A stretch of DNA of 52,259 bases from Pseudomonas chlororaphis (GCF_000783395.1 NZ_JSFK01000014.1:1-52259), one strand, 5' to 3'. Shown: positions 35,801 to 43,914, numbered from the stretch's first letter. Made by a program: numbers and translations. Notes: a model not told the origin generated them from the sequence alone.

Positions 35801-36427
35801 ATGACCACTCAATACAAACGTCTGGACAAGAACAACGCCGCAGTGCTGCTGGTCGACCACCAGGCCGGGCTGCTGTCGCTGGTACGCGATATTGATCCGG
35901 ACAAGTTCAAGAACAACGTGCTGGCACTGGCCGATCTGGCCAAGTACTTCAAGCTGCCGACGATTCTGACCACCAGTTTCGAAACCGGCCCCAACGGCCC
36001 GCTGGTGCCGGAGCTGAAAGCGCTGTTCCCGGACGCGCCGTACATCGCCCGCCCAGGCCAGATCAACGCCTGGGACAATGAGGATTTCGTCAAGGCAATC
36101 AAGGCGACCGGCAAGAAGCAGTTGATCATTGCTGGCGTGGTGACGGAAGTGTGCGTGGCATTCCCGGCGCTGTCGGCACTGGAGGAAGGCTTTGATGTAT
36201 TTGTGGTCACCGATGCTTCCGGCACGTTCAATGAACTGACCCGCGATTCGGCATGGAATCGTATGTCCAGCGCTGGCGCGCAATTGATGACCTGGTTCGG
36301 GCTGGCCTGCGAACTGCACCGCGACTGGCGCAACGATATTGAAGGGCTGGGCACGCTGTTCTCCAACCATATCCCGGACTACCGCAACCTGTTCACCAGC
36401 TACAACAGCCTGAGCAACGGTAAATAA
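35801..36427 (+). CDS. ycaC: YcaC family hydrolase
   Basis: A 208-residue protein matching E. coli YcaC in length and, as far as I remember, along most of its sequence. Asp19 (LLVDHQAGL), Arg84 (YIARPGQINAWDN) and Cys118 (GVVTEVCVAFPAL) form the expected active site. The C-terminal AGAQLMTWFGLACELHRDWR is characteristic. YcaC forms a ring of octamers and its physiological substrate is unknown. The ATG at 35801 follows GAGGA. Last gene of the pirin operon, before a REP-like repeat. Confidence 0.88.
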   Translation: MTTQYKRLDKNNAAVLLVDHQAGLLSLVRDIDPDKFKNNVLALADLAKYFKLPTILTTSFETGPNGPLVPELKALFPDAPYIARPGQINAWDNEDFVKAIKATGKKQLIIAGVVTEVCVAFPALSALEEGFDVFVVTDASGTFNELTRDSAWNRMSSAGAQLMTWFGLACELHRDWRNDIEGLGTLFSNHIPDYRNLFTSYNSLSNGK

Positions 36428-36450
36428 CCCAGGCCACACGCAGTCCCCCC

Positions 36451-36540
36451 TGTGGGAGCGAGCCTGCTCGCGAAGGCGTCATGTCAGTCGATGCACCTTT
36501 GACTGATCCACCGCATTCGCGAGCAGGCTCGCTCCCACAT
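36451..36540. repeat. REP-like inverted repeat, family C copy 2
   Basis: Arms TGTGGGAGCGAGCCTGCTCG (from 36451) and the complementary copy ending at 36540 face each other around a 40-bp centre. Same family as 33012-33081. It lies between ycaC and the channel gene. Confidence 0.85.
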
Positions 36541-36651
36541 TTGGTTTTGCGGTGTTTTTGCGCGGGCGTTCATCCTCTGAAATCAATTGCTCCTACACTT
36601 GCCCAATCTGTGCGATCTTCTCGCGATTGGCCCCCCCGTCGGAGTTGTTTG

Positions 36652-38094
36652 ATGCTGTCTCTGCTCACTGAACATCCGTTGTTCTGCGCGTTGATCCTGA
36701 TCCTTCTCGATCTGGGCTTGTGGCGCTTGATCAGCTCCCATGGCAGCGAGTGGAAGCTGCTGGTGCGGGTGCTGATTTTTACCTTGTTCAGCGTGCTGTT
36801 GTTCAACGAAGGTCTCAACCCGATGGAGCCGGCGCCGTGGGCCGACAACGTGCCGCTGCACCTGGCGGCGACCGGGCTGCAGATTGGCTGGTGGTTGTTC
36901 GGTGCGCGCACCCTGACGGTGTTGATCGGCGCGGTAATGATGCAGCGGGTCGGGCACACCGGGCGGCTGTTGCAGGATTTGCTCGGCGCGGTAATTTTCC
37001 TCATCGCGATCATTGCCGCGCTGGCCTACGTGCTGGATCTGCCGGTCAAAGGTGTGCTGGCCACCTCCGGCGCCTTGGCAATCATCGTCGGTCTGGCCTT
37101 GCAGAGTACGCTCAGCGATGTGTTTTCCGGGATCGTCCTCAATACCACCAAGCCTTATCAACTGGATGACTGGATTTCCATCGACGGCACCGAAGGTCGG
37201 GTCACCGACATCGACTGGCGTGCCACGCGCCTGCAAACCAGTCAGGGCAGCATGGCGGTGATTCCCAACTCGCTGGCAGCCAAGGCCAAGATCATCAACT
37301 TCAGTCGGCCAAGCAATATGTTCGGCGTCGCGGTCAGCGTGCAGGTCAGCCCGCATGCGCGGCCCAGTTCGGTGATCGATGCACTGGAGCGGGCGATGCA
37401 GGGCTGTCGTCAGTTGCTCGACACACCTGCACCGAGCGTCGCACTGAAAAGCTCCGGCAGCAGCGGTGCGGAATACGAGATCAGCGGTTTCGTCGCCTCG
37501 ATGGGCGAGAAGCGCGTGGTGCGCAATCAGTTGTTCGATCTGGCCTATCGGCACTTGCAGGCGTCCGGGGTGAGTTTGCTGTCGAGCAATGAAACCGGTG
37601 CGCCGGCCAACCTTTCGCGGCCACGGGCATTGCTCGACAGCTCGCCGATTTTCTCGACGTTGCGCCAGGAAGAGAAGGAAACCTTCAGCCAGAACATGAC
37701 CCTGCAAACCTTCCGTGCCGGCGAGACGATTCTTGAGGCGGGGGAGGTCAGCGATCACTTGTTCATCATCGAGTCGGGTGTGGTCACGGTGACCTTGACC
37801 CGCCATGGTACGCCGTTCGAGTCCGGGCGCATGGGGCCTGGCGAAGTGATCGGCGAGGCCGGCATACTTTCCGATTCTTCTGTGCCGGCCAAGTTTGCCG
37901 CGAAAACCTTCTGCGCCCTGTACCGCATCGAGAAGACTTACCTGAAGCCGTGTCTGGACGCTCGCCACGATATCAGCGATGCCATGAAAACCTTGCTCGA
38001 TTACCGCCTGCACAAGGCGCAATCGCTGACCGAGGAAGCGCCGGTGGTGGCGCCGAAGAAAGGCTTCCTGCAATGGCTGCGCAGCCGCGCCTGA
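36652..38094 (+). CDS. MscS-type channel with cyclic-nucleotide-binding domain
   Basis: A 480-residue membrane protein: about four N-terminal helices (residues 1-150), the pore-lining MscS helix and beta domain (about 125-270: GVLATSGALAIIVGLALQSTLSDVFSGIVL, then DDWISIDGTEGRVTDIDWRATRL), and a C-terminal cyclic-nucleotide-binding fold (about 345-455: FRAGETILEAGEVSDHLFIIESG, GPGEVIGEAGILSD). This is the bacterial cyclic-nucleotide-gated (bCNG) subtype of MscS. The phosphate-binding Arg expected after the GE motif is not evident (SVPAKFAA), so ligand binding is uncertain. GGAG precedes the ATG at 36652; earlier in-frame starts lie within a repeat. Confidence 0.85.
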   Translation: MLSLLTEHPLFCALILILLDLGLWRLISSHGSEWKLLVRVLIFTLFSVLLFNEGLNPMEPAPWADNVPLHLAATGLQIGWWLFGARTLTVLIGAVMMQRVGHTGRLLQDLLGAVIFLIAIIAALAYVLDLPVKGVLATSGALAIIVGLALQSTLSDVFSGIVLNTTKPYQLDDWISIDGTEGRVTDIDWRATRLQTSQGSMAVIPNSLAAKAKIINFSRPSNMFGVAVSVQVSPHARPSSVIDALERAMQGCRQLLDTPAPSVALKSSGSSGAEYEISGFVASMGEKRVVRNQLFDLAYRHLQASGVSLLSSNETGAPANLSRPRALLDSSPIFSTLRQEEKETFSQNMTLQTFRAGETILEAGEVSDHLFIIESGVVTVTLTRHGTPFESGRMGPGEVIGEAGILSDSSVPAKFAAKTFCALYRIEKTYLKPCLDARHDISDAMKTLLDYRLHKAQSLTEEAPVVAPKKGFLQWLRSRA

Positions 38095-38097
38095 TGG

Positions 38098-38679
38098 TTA
38101 TGCGTGGGCAGCGAGTTTCTGTTCCAGGTGCAGACGCACCTGTGGCCACTCGTCGTCGATGATGCTGAAACGTACCGAGTTGCGCTTGCGTCCGTCCGGC
38201 ATGATCCGCTCGTGGCGGACGATGCCTTCCAGCTGTGCGCCAAGGCGCAGAATCGCATTGCGTGACTTCTGGTTATTCTCGTCGGTGGTGAACTGCACAC
38301 GCACGCAATCGAGCACGTCGAAGGCGTGGCGCAGCATCAGGTACTTGGCTTCGGTGTTGACGAAGGATTTCTGCCAGGTCGCGGAGATCCAGCTGCTACC
38401 GATTTCCAGTTTGCGATTGAGCGGGTCGATCTTCCAGAAGCGCGTAGAACCGATCACTTCGCCGCTGTCTTTCAAGACAATGACAAACGGCATCACCGTG
38501 CCGGCGTCACGGCCATCGAGGGCTTTTTTCAGGTAGCTGTCGACGGTGCTGGCCGACGGCACGACCGTGACGGTGAGGTTCCACAACTCGCCGTCGGCGG
38601 CAGCGTGGAGCAGGGCGGCGGCATCTGAATACTGAAGCGGGCGCAAAAGGATGCGCTGACCTTGCAGCGTGGTTGGCAT
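38098..38679 (-). CDS. GNAT-family N-acetyltransferase (RimJ/RimL type)
   Basis: A 193-residue acetyltransferase with the GNAT fold: TLQGQRILLRPLQYSDAAAL at the N terminus, VIGSTRFWKIDPLNRKLEIGSSWI in the middle, and the acetyl-CoA region and VQFTTDENNQKSRNAILRLGAQLEGIVR near residues 130-160. The last is typical of the RimJ/RimL branch, which acetylates protein N termini or small amines; the substrate is unknown. The ATG at 38679 gives the family start; the upstream extension has no similarity. It is convergent with the channel gene (3 bp apart). Confidence 0.8.
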   Translation of the reverse strand: MPTTLQGQRILLRPLQYSDAAALLHAAADGELWNLTVTVVPSASTVDSYLKKALDGRDAGTVMPFVIVLKDSGEVIGSTRFWKIDPLNRKLEIGSSWISATWQKSFVNTEAKYLMLRHAFDVLDCVRVQFTTDENNQKSRNAILRLGAQLEGIVRHERIMPDGRKRNSVRFSIIDDEWPQVRLHLEQKLAAHA

Positions 38680-38815
38680 GGGATTCAGGTCTCGGCGGAA
38701 CGGGCGAATGGCGAATGGCGAATGTCTATTACGCCGCAGTGGGTGGATCCGATGCAACCGTGGCGATGTTCACGAGGTCACAATTTTCACAGCCCATGGG
38801 CAGGAGCCTCAGCCG

Positions 38816-39610
38816 ATGAAAAACCTGCGGATCGCCACCTACAACGTCAACGGCCTGCGCGCGCGGTTGCCGAATCTGCTGGATTGGCTCAAACGCGAGC
38901 AACCGGACATCGCCTGCCTCCAGGAACTCAAGTCTGTCGACACGGCGTTCCCCGCCGCCGAACTGGAAGCCGCCGGTTATGGCGCGATATGGCAGGGGCA
39001 GGCGGCGTGGAATGGCGTGGCGATTCTCGCCCGTGATGCGCAGCCGCTGGAGAGTCGGCGCGGTCTGCCGGGCGATCCCGATGACAAGCACAGCCGTTAT
39101 CTGGAAGCGGCGGTGCACGGCGTGCTGGTCGGCTGCCTGTACCTGCCCAACGGCAATCCGCAGCCGGGGCCAAAATTTGACTACAAACTGGCCTGGTTTG
39201 AACGATTGATCAGCTACGCAAAAGACCTGCAAAGCAGCGATCACCCGGTGGTGCTGGCCGGTGACTACAACGTCGTGCCCACTGATATGGACATCTACAA
39301 CACCCGCTCCTGGCTCAAGGATGCGCTGCTGCAACCTGAGAGTCGCGAGTGTTATCAGCGCTTGCTCGATCAGGGCTGGACCGATTCGCTGCGGCATCTG
39401 TATCCCGAGGATCGGCTCTATACGTTTTGGGATTACTTCCGCCAGCACTGGCAAACCAACTCCGGTCTGCGCATCGATCATCTCCTGCTCAATCCGGCGC
39501 TGAGTCCGTATTTGCATGAGGCCGGGGTAGACGCCTGGGTGCGCAATGAACCTCATGCCAGTGACCATGCGCCGACGTGGATTCGTATTGGTTCACGCAA
39601 GAAACGTTAG
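38816..39610 (+). CDS. xthA: Exonuclease III (AP endonuclease), Xth family
   Basis: A 264-residue Mg-dependent AP endonuclease and 3'-5' exonuclease of the ExoIII/APE1 family, acting in base-excision repair. Visible motifs are the N-terminal RIATYNVNGLRARLP, the metal-binding Glu in IACLQELKSVD, the AGDYNVVPTDMDIYN catalytic stretch, the RIDHLLLNPAL motif and the C-terminal SDHAPTWIRI with the catalytic His. CAGGAG precedes the ATG at 38816. It is divergent from the GNAT gene and slightly precedes the NAT gene. Confidence 0.9.
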   Translation: MKNLRIATYNVNGLRARLPNLLDWLKREQPDIACLQELKSVDTAFPAAELEAAGYGAIWQGQAAWNGVAILARDAQPLESRRGLPGDPDDKHSRYLEAAVHGVLVGCLYLPNGNPQPGPKFDYKLAWFERLISYAKDLQSSDHPVVLAGDYNVVPTDMDIYNTRSWLKDALLQPESRECYQRLLDQGWTDSLRHLYPEDRLYTFWDYFRQHWQTNSGLRIDHLLLNPALSPYLHEAGVDAWVRNEPHASDHAPTWIRIGSRKKR

Positions 39611-39711
39611 CAAGCGATTGGCGAAATCAATTGTCGAAAACAGTGCTCGATCCCGTATACATGGCGACCATCAACGCAGTGAACTGCGGCCCCATGCACA
39701 AGGACCTAGCA

Positions 39712-40545
39712 ATGAGTGAGCCACGCCTGACGAATCTGAAGCTGTACCTGCAACGTCTCGGGTTTGATGCCCCGCCGGTGCCCACGCTGGATAGCTTGCG
39801 ATTGTTGCAACTGCGCCACACCGGCGTGTTTCCTTTCGAGAACCTGGCGACGATCACCGGGGCGCCGGTTCTGATCGACTTGCCGTCCATTGAAGAAAAA
39901 GTTCTGCTCGGTGGTCGCGGTGGCTACTGCTATGAGCTGAACAATCTGTTTTTTGCCCTGTTGCTGGAGCTGGGCTTCGACGCACGCGCTATCAGCGGGC
40001 GTGTAGTGATGAATCAACCGGAAGGCAGTTGGACGGCACGCACGCACCGCTTGAGTCTGGTGACCATCGACAGCGTGCGCTACATCACGGACGTAGGTTT
40101 TGGCGGCATGGTGCCCACCGCGCCGCTGCTCCTCGACACTGAGGCCGAGCAGGCCACCCCGCACGAACCCTATCGCATAGAACAGCAGGCCGACGGCTAC
40201 ATGCTGCGTGCCAATGTGGCGGGTGAATGGCGATCGATGTACCTGTTCGATCTGCAACGCCAGGAAGACATCGATTACACCATTGGCAACTGGTACGTCT
40301 CGACCCATCCTGAGTCACCGTTCAGTCAGCGCCTGATGGTCGCGCGCACCGGGGAGGGCTGGCGCAAGACCCTGAACAACGGCAGTTTCGCCATCCATCG
40401 CATGGGCGCCAGCAGTGAGCGGCGCGAGATGACGGAAGTCGGTGAGTTGATGGAATTGCTGGCGCGCGAGTTTGATCTGCACCTGGCCGATGTACCTCAC
40501 GTGCGGCAGTCTTTGGCGCGGATAATCGCGCCGGTCTCCGTCTAG
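39712..40545 (+). CDS. Arylamine N-acetyltransferase
   Basis: A 277-residue NAT. The catalytic triad is clear: Cys in GGRGGYCYELNNLF (about 70), His in ARTHRLSLV (about 108) and Asp in ITDVGFGGMVPTAPL (about 123). The N-terminal FPFENLATITG is conserved. It transfers acetyl groups from acetyl-CoA to arylamines and hydrazines. The ATG at 39712 follows AAGGA and gives the usual length; earlier in-frame ATGs at 39661 and 39694 are possible. Its stop codon overlaps the convergent brnA stop at a shared CTAG. Confidence 0.9.
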   Translation: MSEPRLTNLKLYLQRLGFDAPPVPTLDSLRLLQLRHTGVFPFENLATITGAPVLIDLPSIEEKVLLGGRGGYCYELNNLFFALLLELGFDARAISGRVVMNQPEGSWTARTHRLSLVTIDSVRYITDVGFGGMVPTAPLLLDTEAEQATPHEPYRIEQQADGYMLRANVAGEWRSMYLFDLQRQEDIDYTIGNWYVSTHPESPFSQRLMVARTGEGWRKTLNNGSFAIHRMGASSERREMTEVGELMELLAREFDLHLADVPHVRQSLARIIAPVSV

Positions 40546-40868
40546 GGTTTGACGTCGGGCTCCAGCACTCGACGGATTTCCCCAACCGCTGCCGACAGCT
40601 TTTTCTCGAGGCTCTTGAGGTCGGCGGCGGTGATGCCCTTCTTGAATTGTCCGCTCGATTCGACTTGTTCCGGTTTTGCAGCGGCATCCAGCAACGCATG
40701 ACGCAGGGTGTTATTGATCACCGTCTGATAACCGAACCCTTCGTTCTCCGCGACCGTACGCGCCGCTTCGATGACGGCATCGTCGAGCATGATGGTGATG
40801 CGCGTTTTGCCTTTGTTTGACGCCACTGCGCCACGTTTGCCCTGAGAAAAGTCATATTCGTCTTTCAT
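40542..40868 (-). CDS. brnA: BrnA-type antitoxin
   Basis: A 108-residue protein with a central ribbon-helix-helix-like segment (TRITIMLDDAVIEAARTVAENEGFGYQTVINNTLRHAL) typical of BrnA, which neutralises the RNase-like toxin BrnT and represses its own operon. The N terminus (KDEYDFSQGKRGAV) matches the BrnA pattern of a DFSQGKRG motif. It lies 3 bp after brnT, toxin first, as in other brnTA pairs. The C-terminal 40 residues are longer than in minimal BrnA proteins. The stop codon shares CTAG with the NAT gene. Confidence 0.85.
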   Translation of the reverse strand: MKDEYDFSQGKRGAVASNKGKTRITIMLDDAVIEAARTVAENEGFGYQTVINNTLRHALLDAAAKPEQVESSGQFKKGITAADLKSLEKKLSAAVGEIRRVLEPDVKP

Positions 40869-40871
40869 CGG

Positions 40872-41156
40872 TCAAGCCTCCAGAAAATAAGCGCAACGTT
40901 CGCTCGGTGTGGCGACACGTGCAGAAATGATTCGAACGACATTCGCATCCCGGTAACTGTAAGCAACGACCAGCAAGCGCCCTTTGCCGTTGAGGCCAAT
41001 AGTGATCCAGCGCTGTTCGTCATGGTCGTTGTCCTCGGCCGTCAGTGCTTGTTCGTCGTGGAAGACCGGTTCAGTTTCGGCGAGGCTGACGCCTTTGTGC
41101 TTGAGTTTGTTGGCTGCGTTCTTGCTTTTGTCGTACTGAATAGTGAATGACTTCAT
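40872..41156 (-). CDS. brnT: BrnT-type toxin
   Basis: A 94-residue toxin of the BrnT family, a RelE-fold ribonuclease that inhibits translation. Hallmarks are YDKSKNAANKLKHKGVSL at the N terminus (DxxKxxxNxxKHGV), the VFHD and DEQRWITIGL core, and VAYSYRDANVVRIISARVATPSER with the catalytic-type Arg residues near the end. It is first in a two-gene operon with brnA. The start ATG abuts a 21-bp inverted repeat and has no evident ribosome binding site, so a leaderless or near-leaderless transcript is possible. Confidence 0.87.
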   Translation of the reverse strand: MKSFTIQYDKSKNAANKLKHKGVSLAETEPVFHDEQALTAEDNDHDEQRWITIGLNGKGRLLVVAYSYRDANVVRIISARVATPSERCAYFLEA

Positions 41157-41177
41157 TATGCATACTTTATATGTATA
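41157..41177. promoter_or_regulatory. Inverted repeat touching the brnT start (candidate BrnA operator)
   Basis: TATGCAT (41157-41163) and ATGTATA (41171-41177) pair at six of seven positions across ACTTTAT. It directly adjoins the brnT ATG and overlaps the only AT-rich -10-like sequence, as expected for a self-repressed toxin-antitoxin promoter. Confidence 0.55.
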
Positions 41178-41330
41178 AAAAAGAGTGCGACTGCGCCGCT
41201 GGTCGCCATGAACACTTCAGCCTAGTGGGCGTTGGCGCAGACACAGAAGCGCATGTGTTGCCGGATTTGTGGGGGATGGAACCGGCGGATTAGAAGGTTG
41301 GGTGGCTACCTATCCATTATGTGACTGACA

Positions 41331-41344
41331 AGTTGTATACAACT
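41331..41344. promoter_or_regulatory. Perfect 14-bp palindrome before the NCS2 permease
   Basis: AGTTGTATACAACT is a perfect palindrome 66 bp upstream of the permease ATG. TTGTATACAA-type sites are typical of GntR-family repressors. No such gene is adjacent. A purine-catabolism regulator is a guess. Confidence 0.5.
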
Positions 41345-41410
41345 CTATGGACATTTGTCGTGAGTATTGAATACAGTGTGCGCATAACAAAAACCAGGGA
41401 ACCCCCCACC

Positions 41411-42934
41411 ATGAAAACGCCCCATGTTTCACACCAACGGCCCGAGGACGAAAATCTCGGGGTCGGCGCGAATATGGCTTACGGCCTGCAACATGTTCTG
41501 ACCATGTACGGCGGTATCGTTGCGGTGCCACTGATCATCGGCCAGGCGGCCGGCCTATCGCCGGCTGACATAGGTTTGCTGATTGCTGCTTCATTGTTTG
41601 CGGGGGGGCTGGCGACGCTGCTGCAAACCCTGGGTCTACCGTTTTTTGGCTGTCAGTTGCCGCTGGTACAGGGCGTGTCGTTCTCAGGCGTGGCAACCAT
41701 GGTCGCGATCGTCAGCAGTGGCGGGGAGGGCGGCTTTCAGTCGGTGCTTGGCGCAGTGATTGCCGCGTCCTTGATAGGCTTGTTGATCACACCGGTGTTC
41801 TCGCGCATCACCAAGTTCTTCCCGCCGCTGGTCACCGGCATCGTGATCACCACCATCGGCTTGACGCTGATGCCGGTGGCCGCACGCTGGGCCATGGGCG
41901 GCAACAGCCATGCGCCGGACTTCGGCAGCATGCAGAACATCGGTCTCGCGGCGGTCACGCTGGTGCTGGTGTTGCTGCTGAGCAAGGTCGGCAGCTCGAC
42001 CATCTCGCGTCTGTCGATCCTGTTGGCCATGGTGATCGGTACGATACTGGCGGTATTCCTCGGTATGGCGGACTTCTCCAACGTCACCACCGGACCGATG
42101 TTCGGCTTCCCGACGCCGTTCCACTTCGGCATGCCGACCTTCCACTTCGCCGCAATTCTGTCGATGTGCATCGTGGTCATGGTGACCCTGGTGGAGACGT
42201 CGGCGGACATTCTGGCGGTCGGTGAAATCATCGGCACCAAAGTCGATTCCAAGCGCCTGGGCAATGGCCTGCGGGCGGACATGCTGTCGAGCATGTTTGC
42301 GCCGATTTTCGGTTCGTTCACCCAGAGCGCCTTCGCCCAGAACGTCGGGCTGGTGGCGGTGACCGGAATCAAGAGCCGTTACGTGGTGGCTACTGGCGGT
42401 ATCTTCCTGGTGATCCTTGGCCTGCTGCCGTTCATGGGCCGGGTCATCGCTGCAGTGCCGACTTCGGTGCTTGGCGGCGCCGGTATCGTCCTTTTCGGTA
42501 CGGTGGCGGCGAGCGGTATCCGTACGCTGTCCAAGGTGGATTACCGCAACAACGTCAACCTGATCATCGTCGCCACCTCGATCGGTTTCGGCATGATCCC
42601 GATTGCCGCACCGAATTTCTACGATCACTTCCCAAGCTGGTTCGCGACCATTTTCCACTCGGGCATCAGCTCGTCGGCGATCATGGCGATCCTGCTCAAC
42701 TTGGCCTTCAATCACTTCACCGCCGGTAACTCGGATCAGCAATCGGTGTTTGCGGCGGCGGAGGAGCGGACTTTGCGTTATCGCGATCTGGATGCGCTGC
42801 GCGAAGGCGATTACTTCAGCGACGGCAAACTGCATGACTGCGATGGCAATGAAGTGCCGGTGATCGAGCCGGATGATCACGACCATGGGCACGGTGCGCC
42901 GAAGGTGCAGGTGAGACCCAGCGAGCACGTCTGA
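41411..42934 (+). CDS. NCS2 family nucleobase (xanthine/uric acid type) permease
   Basis: A 507-residue nucleobase:cation symporter-2 with about 13-14 membrane helices. The helix-1 ANMAYGLQHVLTMYGGIVAVP, the signature QNVGLVAVTGIKSRYVV and the substrate-site Glu in LVETSADILAVGEIIG place it in the NCS2 family, nearer to xanthine/uric acid permeases than to uracil permeases. The long C-terminal tail is rich in His and Asp (PDDHDHGHG). The ATG at 41411 is preferred because the family N terminus follows; earlier frames include the palindrome. A palindromic operator candidate lies upstream and a strong terminator downstream. The exact base is not determined. Confidence 0.85.
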   Translation: MKTPHVSHQRPEDENLGVGANMAYGLQHVLTMYGGIVAVPLIIGQAAGLSPADIGLLIAASLFAGGLATLLQTLGLPFFGCQLPLVQGVSFSGVATMVAIVSSGGEGGFQSVLGAVIAASLIGLLITPVFSRITKFFPPLVTGIVITTIGLTLMPVAARWAMGGNSHAPDFGSMQNIGLAAVTLVLVLLLSKVGSSTISRLSILLAMVIGTILAVFLGMADFSNVTTGPMFGFPTPFHFGMPTFHFAAILSMCIVVMVTLVETSADILAVGEIIGTKVDSKRLGNGLRADMLSSMFAPIFGSFTQSAFAQNVGLVAVTGIKSRYVVATGGIFLVILGLLPFMGRVIAAVPTSVLGGAGIVLFGTVAASGIRTLSKVDYRNNVNLIIVATSIGFGMIPIAAPNFYDHFPSWFATIFHSGISSSAIMAILLNLAFNHFTAGNSDQQSVFAAAEERTLRYRDLDALREGDYFSDGKLHDCDGNEVPVIEPDDHDHGHGAPKVQVRPSEHV

Positions 42935-42950
42935 CGACTGCGACTGAATG

Positions 42951-42988
42951 AAAAAGGGCCGATCTGTTAAGAGCAGATCGGCCTTTTT
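42951..42988 (+). terminator. Rho-independent terminator after the permease
   Basis: A ten-pair stem, GGCCGATCTG (42957-42966) with CAGATCGGCC (42974-42983), a TTAAGAG loop and a following run of six T. The preceding run of A makes it work on both strands. Confidence 0.9.
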
Positions 42989-43012
42989 TGTTTGATCTTT
43001 TCGAGCGGCCAC

Positions 43013-43047
43013 AAAAAAGCCCCTGAATCTTTCGATTCAGGGGCTCT
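43013..43047 (-). terminator. Terminator of tRNA-Asn (minus strand)
   Basis: AGCCCCTGAATC (43018-43029) pairs with GATTCAGGGGCT (43034-43045) over a four-base loop. The run of A at 43013-43018 becomes a run of U on the minus-strand transcript. It lies right after the tRNA 3' end. Confidence 0.85.
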
Positions 43048-43053
43048 GCTATT

Positions 43054-43129
43054 TGGCTCCACAACCTGGACTCGAACCAGGGACCCAATGATTAACAGTC
43101 ATTTGCTCTACCAACTGAGCTATTGCGGA
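43054..43129 (-). tRNA. tRNA-Asn (anticodon GTT)
   Basis: A 76-nt cloverleaf on the minus strand with an encoded CCA end. Acceptor TCCGCAA with TTGTGGA (one G-U pair), D arm AGCTCAGTTGGTAGAGC, anticodon loop CTGTTAA with GTT, and T arm CCTGGTTCGAGTCCAGG. A promoter-like sequence precedes it and a terminator follows. Confidence 0.95.
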
Positions 43130-43139
43130 ATTGGTGCGT

Positions 43140-43167
43140 ATGTTACTGATTCAAAAAGAGAAGTCAA
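43140..43167 (-). promoter_or_regulatory. Promoter of tRNA-Asn
   Basis: On the minus strand, TTGACT and TAACAT are 16 bases apart, 10 bases before the tRNA 5' end. A good sigma-70-type promoter. Confidence 0.65.
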
Positions 43168-43349
43168 GCGCCGGTTGCAAAATTGAGTGAATCATCGGGA
43201 TGAACGGTGGTTTGTCAGCGATTGGCGGTTACCAGAACCGTAGCAGAGGTCTACCATGGCCGCCCGGAAGTGGTCACACGCGCTGCCGGCCATTCGCCGA
43301 AAAAGGTCCGCGTCATGAATCATTCAAACCGCAACAACGAGGTGTTCGC

Positions 43350-43580
43350 ATGAGCATCGCGCAAATCAGCCTGCCCAAAGGGGTCGGCCCACACGCCGAG
43401 AAACTTTTCGACGCAATTACCCAGGCCAGCAGCGCTGAAGAACTCAATCGCGCCGGTGGCAAGGCTGAAGGGTTCGTCCTTGGGCTGGAAAGCACCAAGG
43501 CGATCAAAAGCCAGATCGCTGAATCGCTGTACGTCGTTTATGACGATGCCGCGACTCAGCGCGCGACCGAACTGGCTTAA
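43350..43580 (+). CDS. Small conserved-looking hypothetical protein
   Basis: A 76-residue, mostly helical, soluble protein (MSIAQISLPKGVGPHAEKLF) with no signal or membrane segment. I do not recognise a family. GAGGTG precedes the ATG at 43350 and codon use is like its neighbours, so it is probably real. Its stop overlaps the convergent small membrane-protein gene in a shared TTAA. Function unknown. Confidence 0.6.
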   Translation: MSIAQISLPKGVGPHAEKLFDAITQASSAEELNRAGGKAEGFVLGLESTKAIKSQIAESLYVVYDDAATQRATELA

Positions 43581-43777
43581 CTGCCGAAGGTGATAGTGCC
43601 CATCATCAGTTTGGCGTAAGCCGCGGTGGCCGCCAGTTGCACCAGCCACAGCGCCAGGCCACCGAGAAACACCCCGGCCGCTACTTGCAGCACCAGGCTT
43701 TTTTCGCGTTTGGCTGAGGCGCGGGGGATGAAATCATCCAGATCGTCACGGTCGGCGCGCAGGTTGTCGTTTTTCAT
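43577..43777 (-). CDS. Small single-span membrane protein
   Basis: A 66-residue protein with a charged N terminus (KNDNLRADRDDLDDFIPR) and one hydrophobic helix (about 27-58, LVLQVAAGVFLGGLALWLVQLAATAAYAKL). The ATG at 43777 is preferred over one 14 codons upstream because the latter extends into the AT-rich promoter. I do not recognise a family. Its stop overlaps the preceding gene by four bases. Function unknown. Confidence 0.6.
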   Translation of the reverse strand: MKNDNLRADRDDLDDFIPRASAKREKSLVLQVAAGVFLGGLALWLVQLAATAAYAKLMMGTITFGS

Positions 43778-43868
43778 TTGGCTTCTCACAAAATTCTGAG
43801 GTGTACACAAAATCCACAATTAAATCTGTGTGCAGTTTAGAGGGAATGTTGCATTCCTTCGGACAAAT

Positions 43869-43899
43869 AAAAACGGGAAGCCCAAGGCTTCCCGTTTTT
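43869..43899. terminator. Bidirectional terminator
   Basis: AACGGGAAGCC (43872-43882) pairs with GGCTTCCCGTT (43886-43896) around a three-base loop, flanked by A and T runs. It ends the aminotransferase gene on the minus strand. Confidence 0.85.
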
Positions 43900-43914
43900 C
43901 ATCACGCAGCGAAA

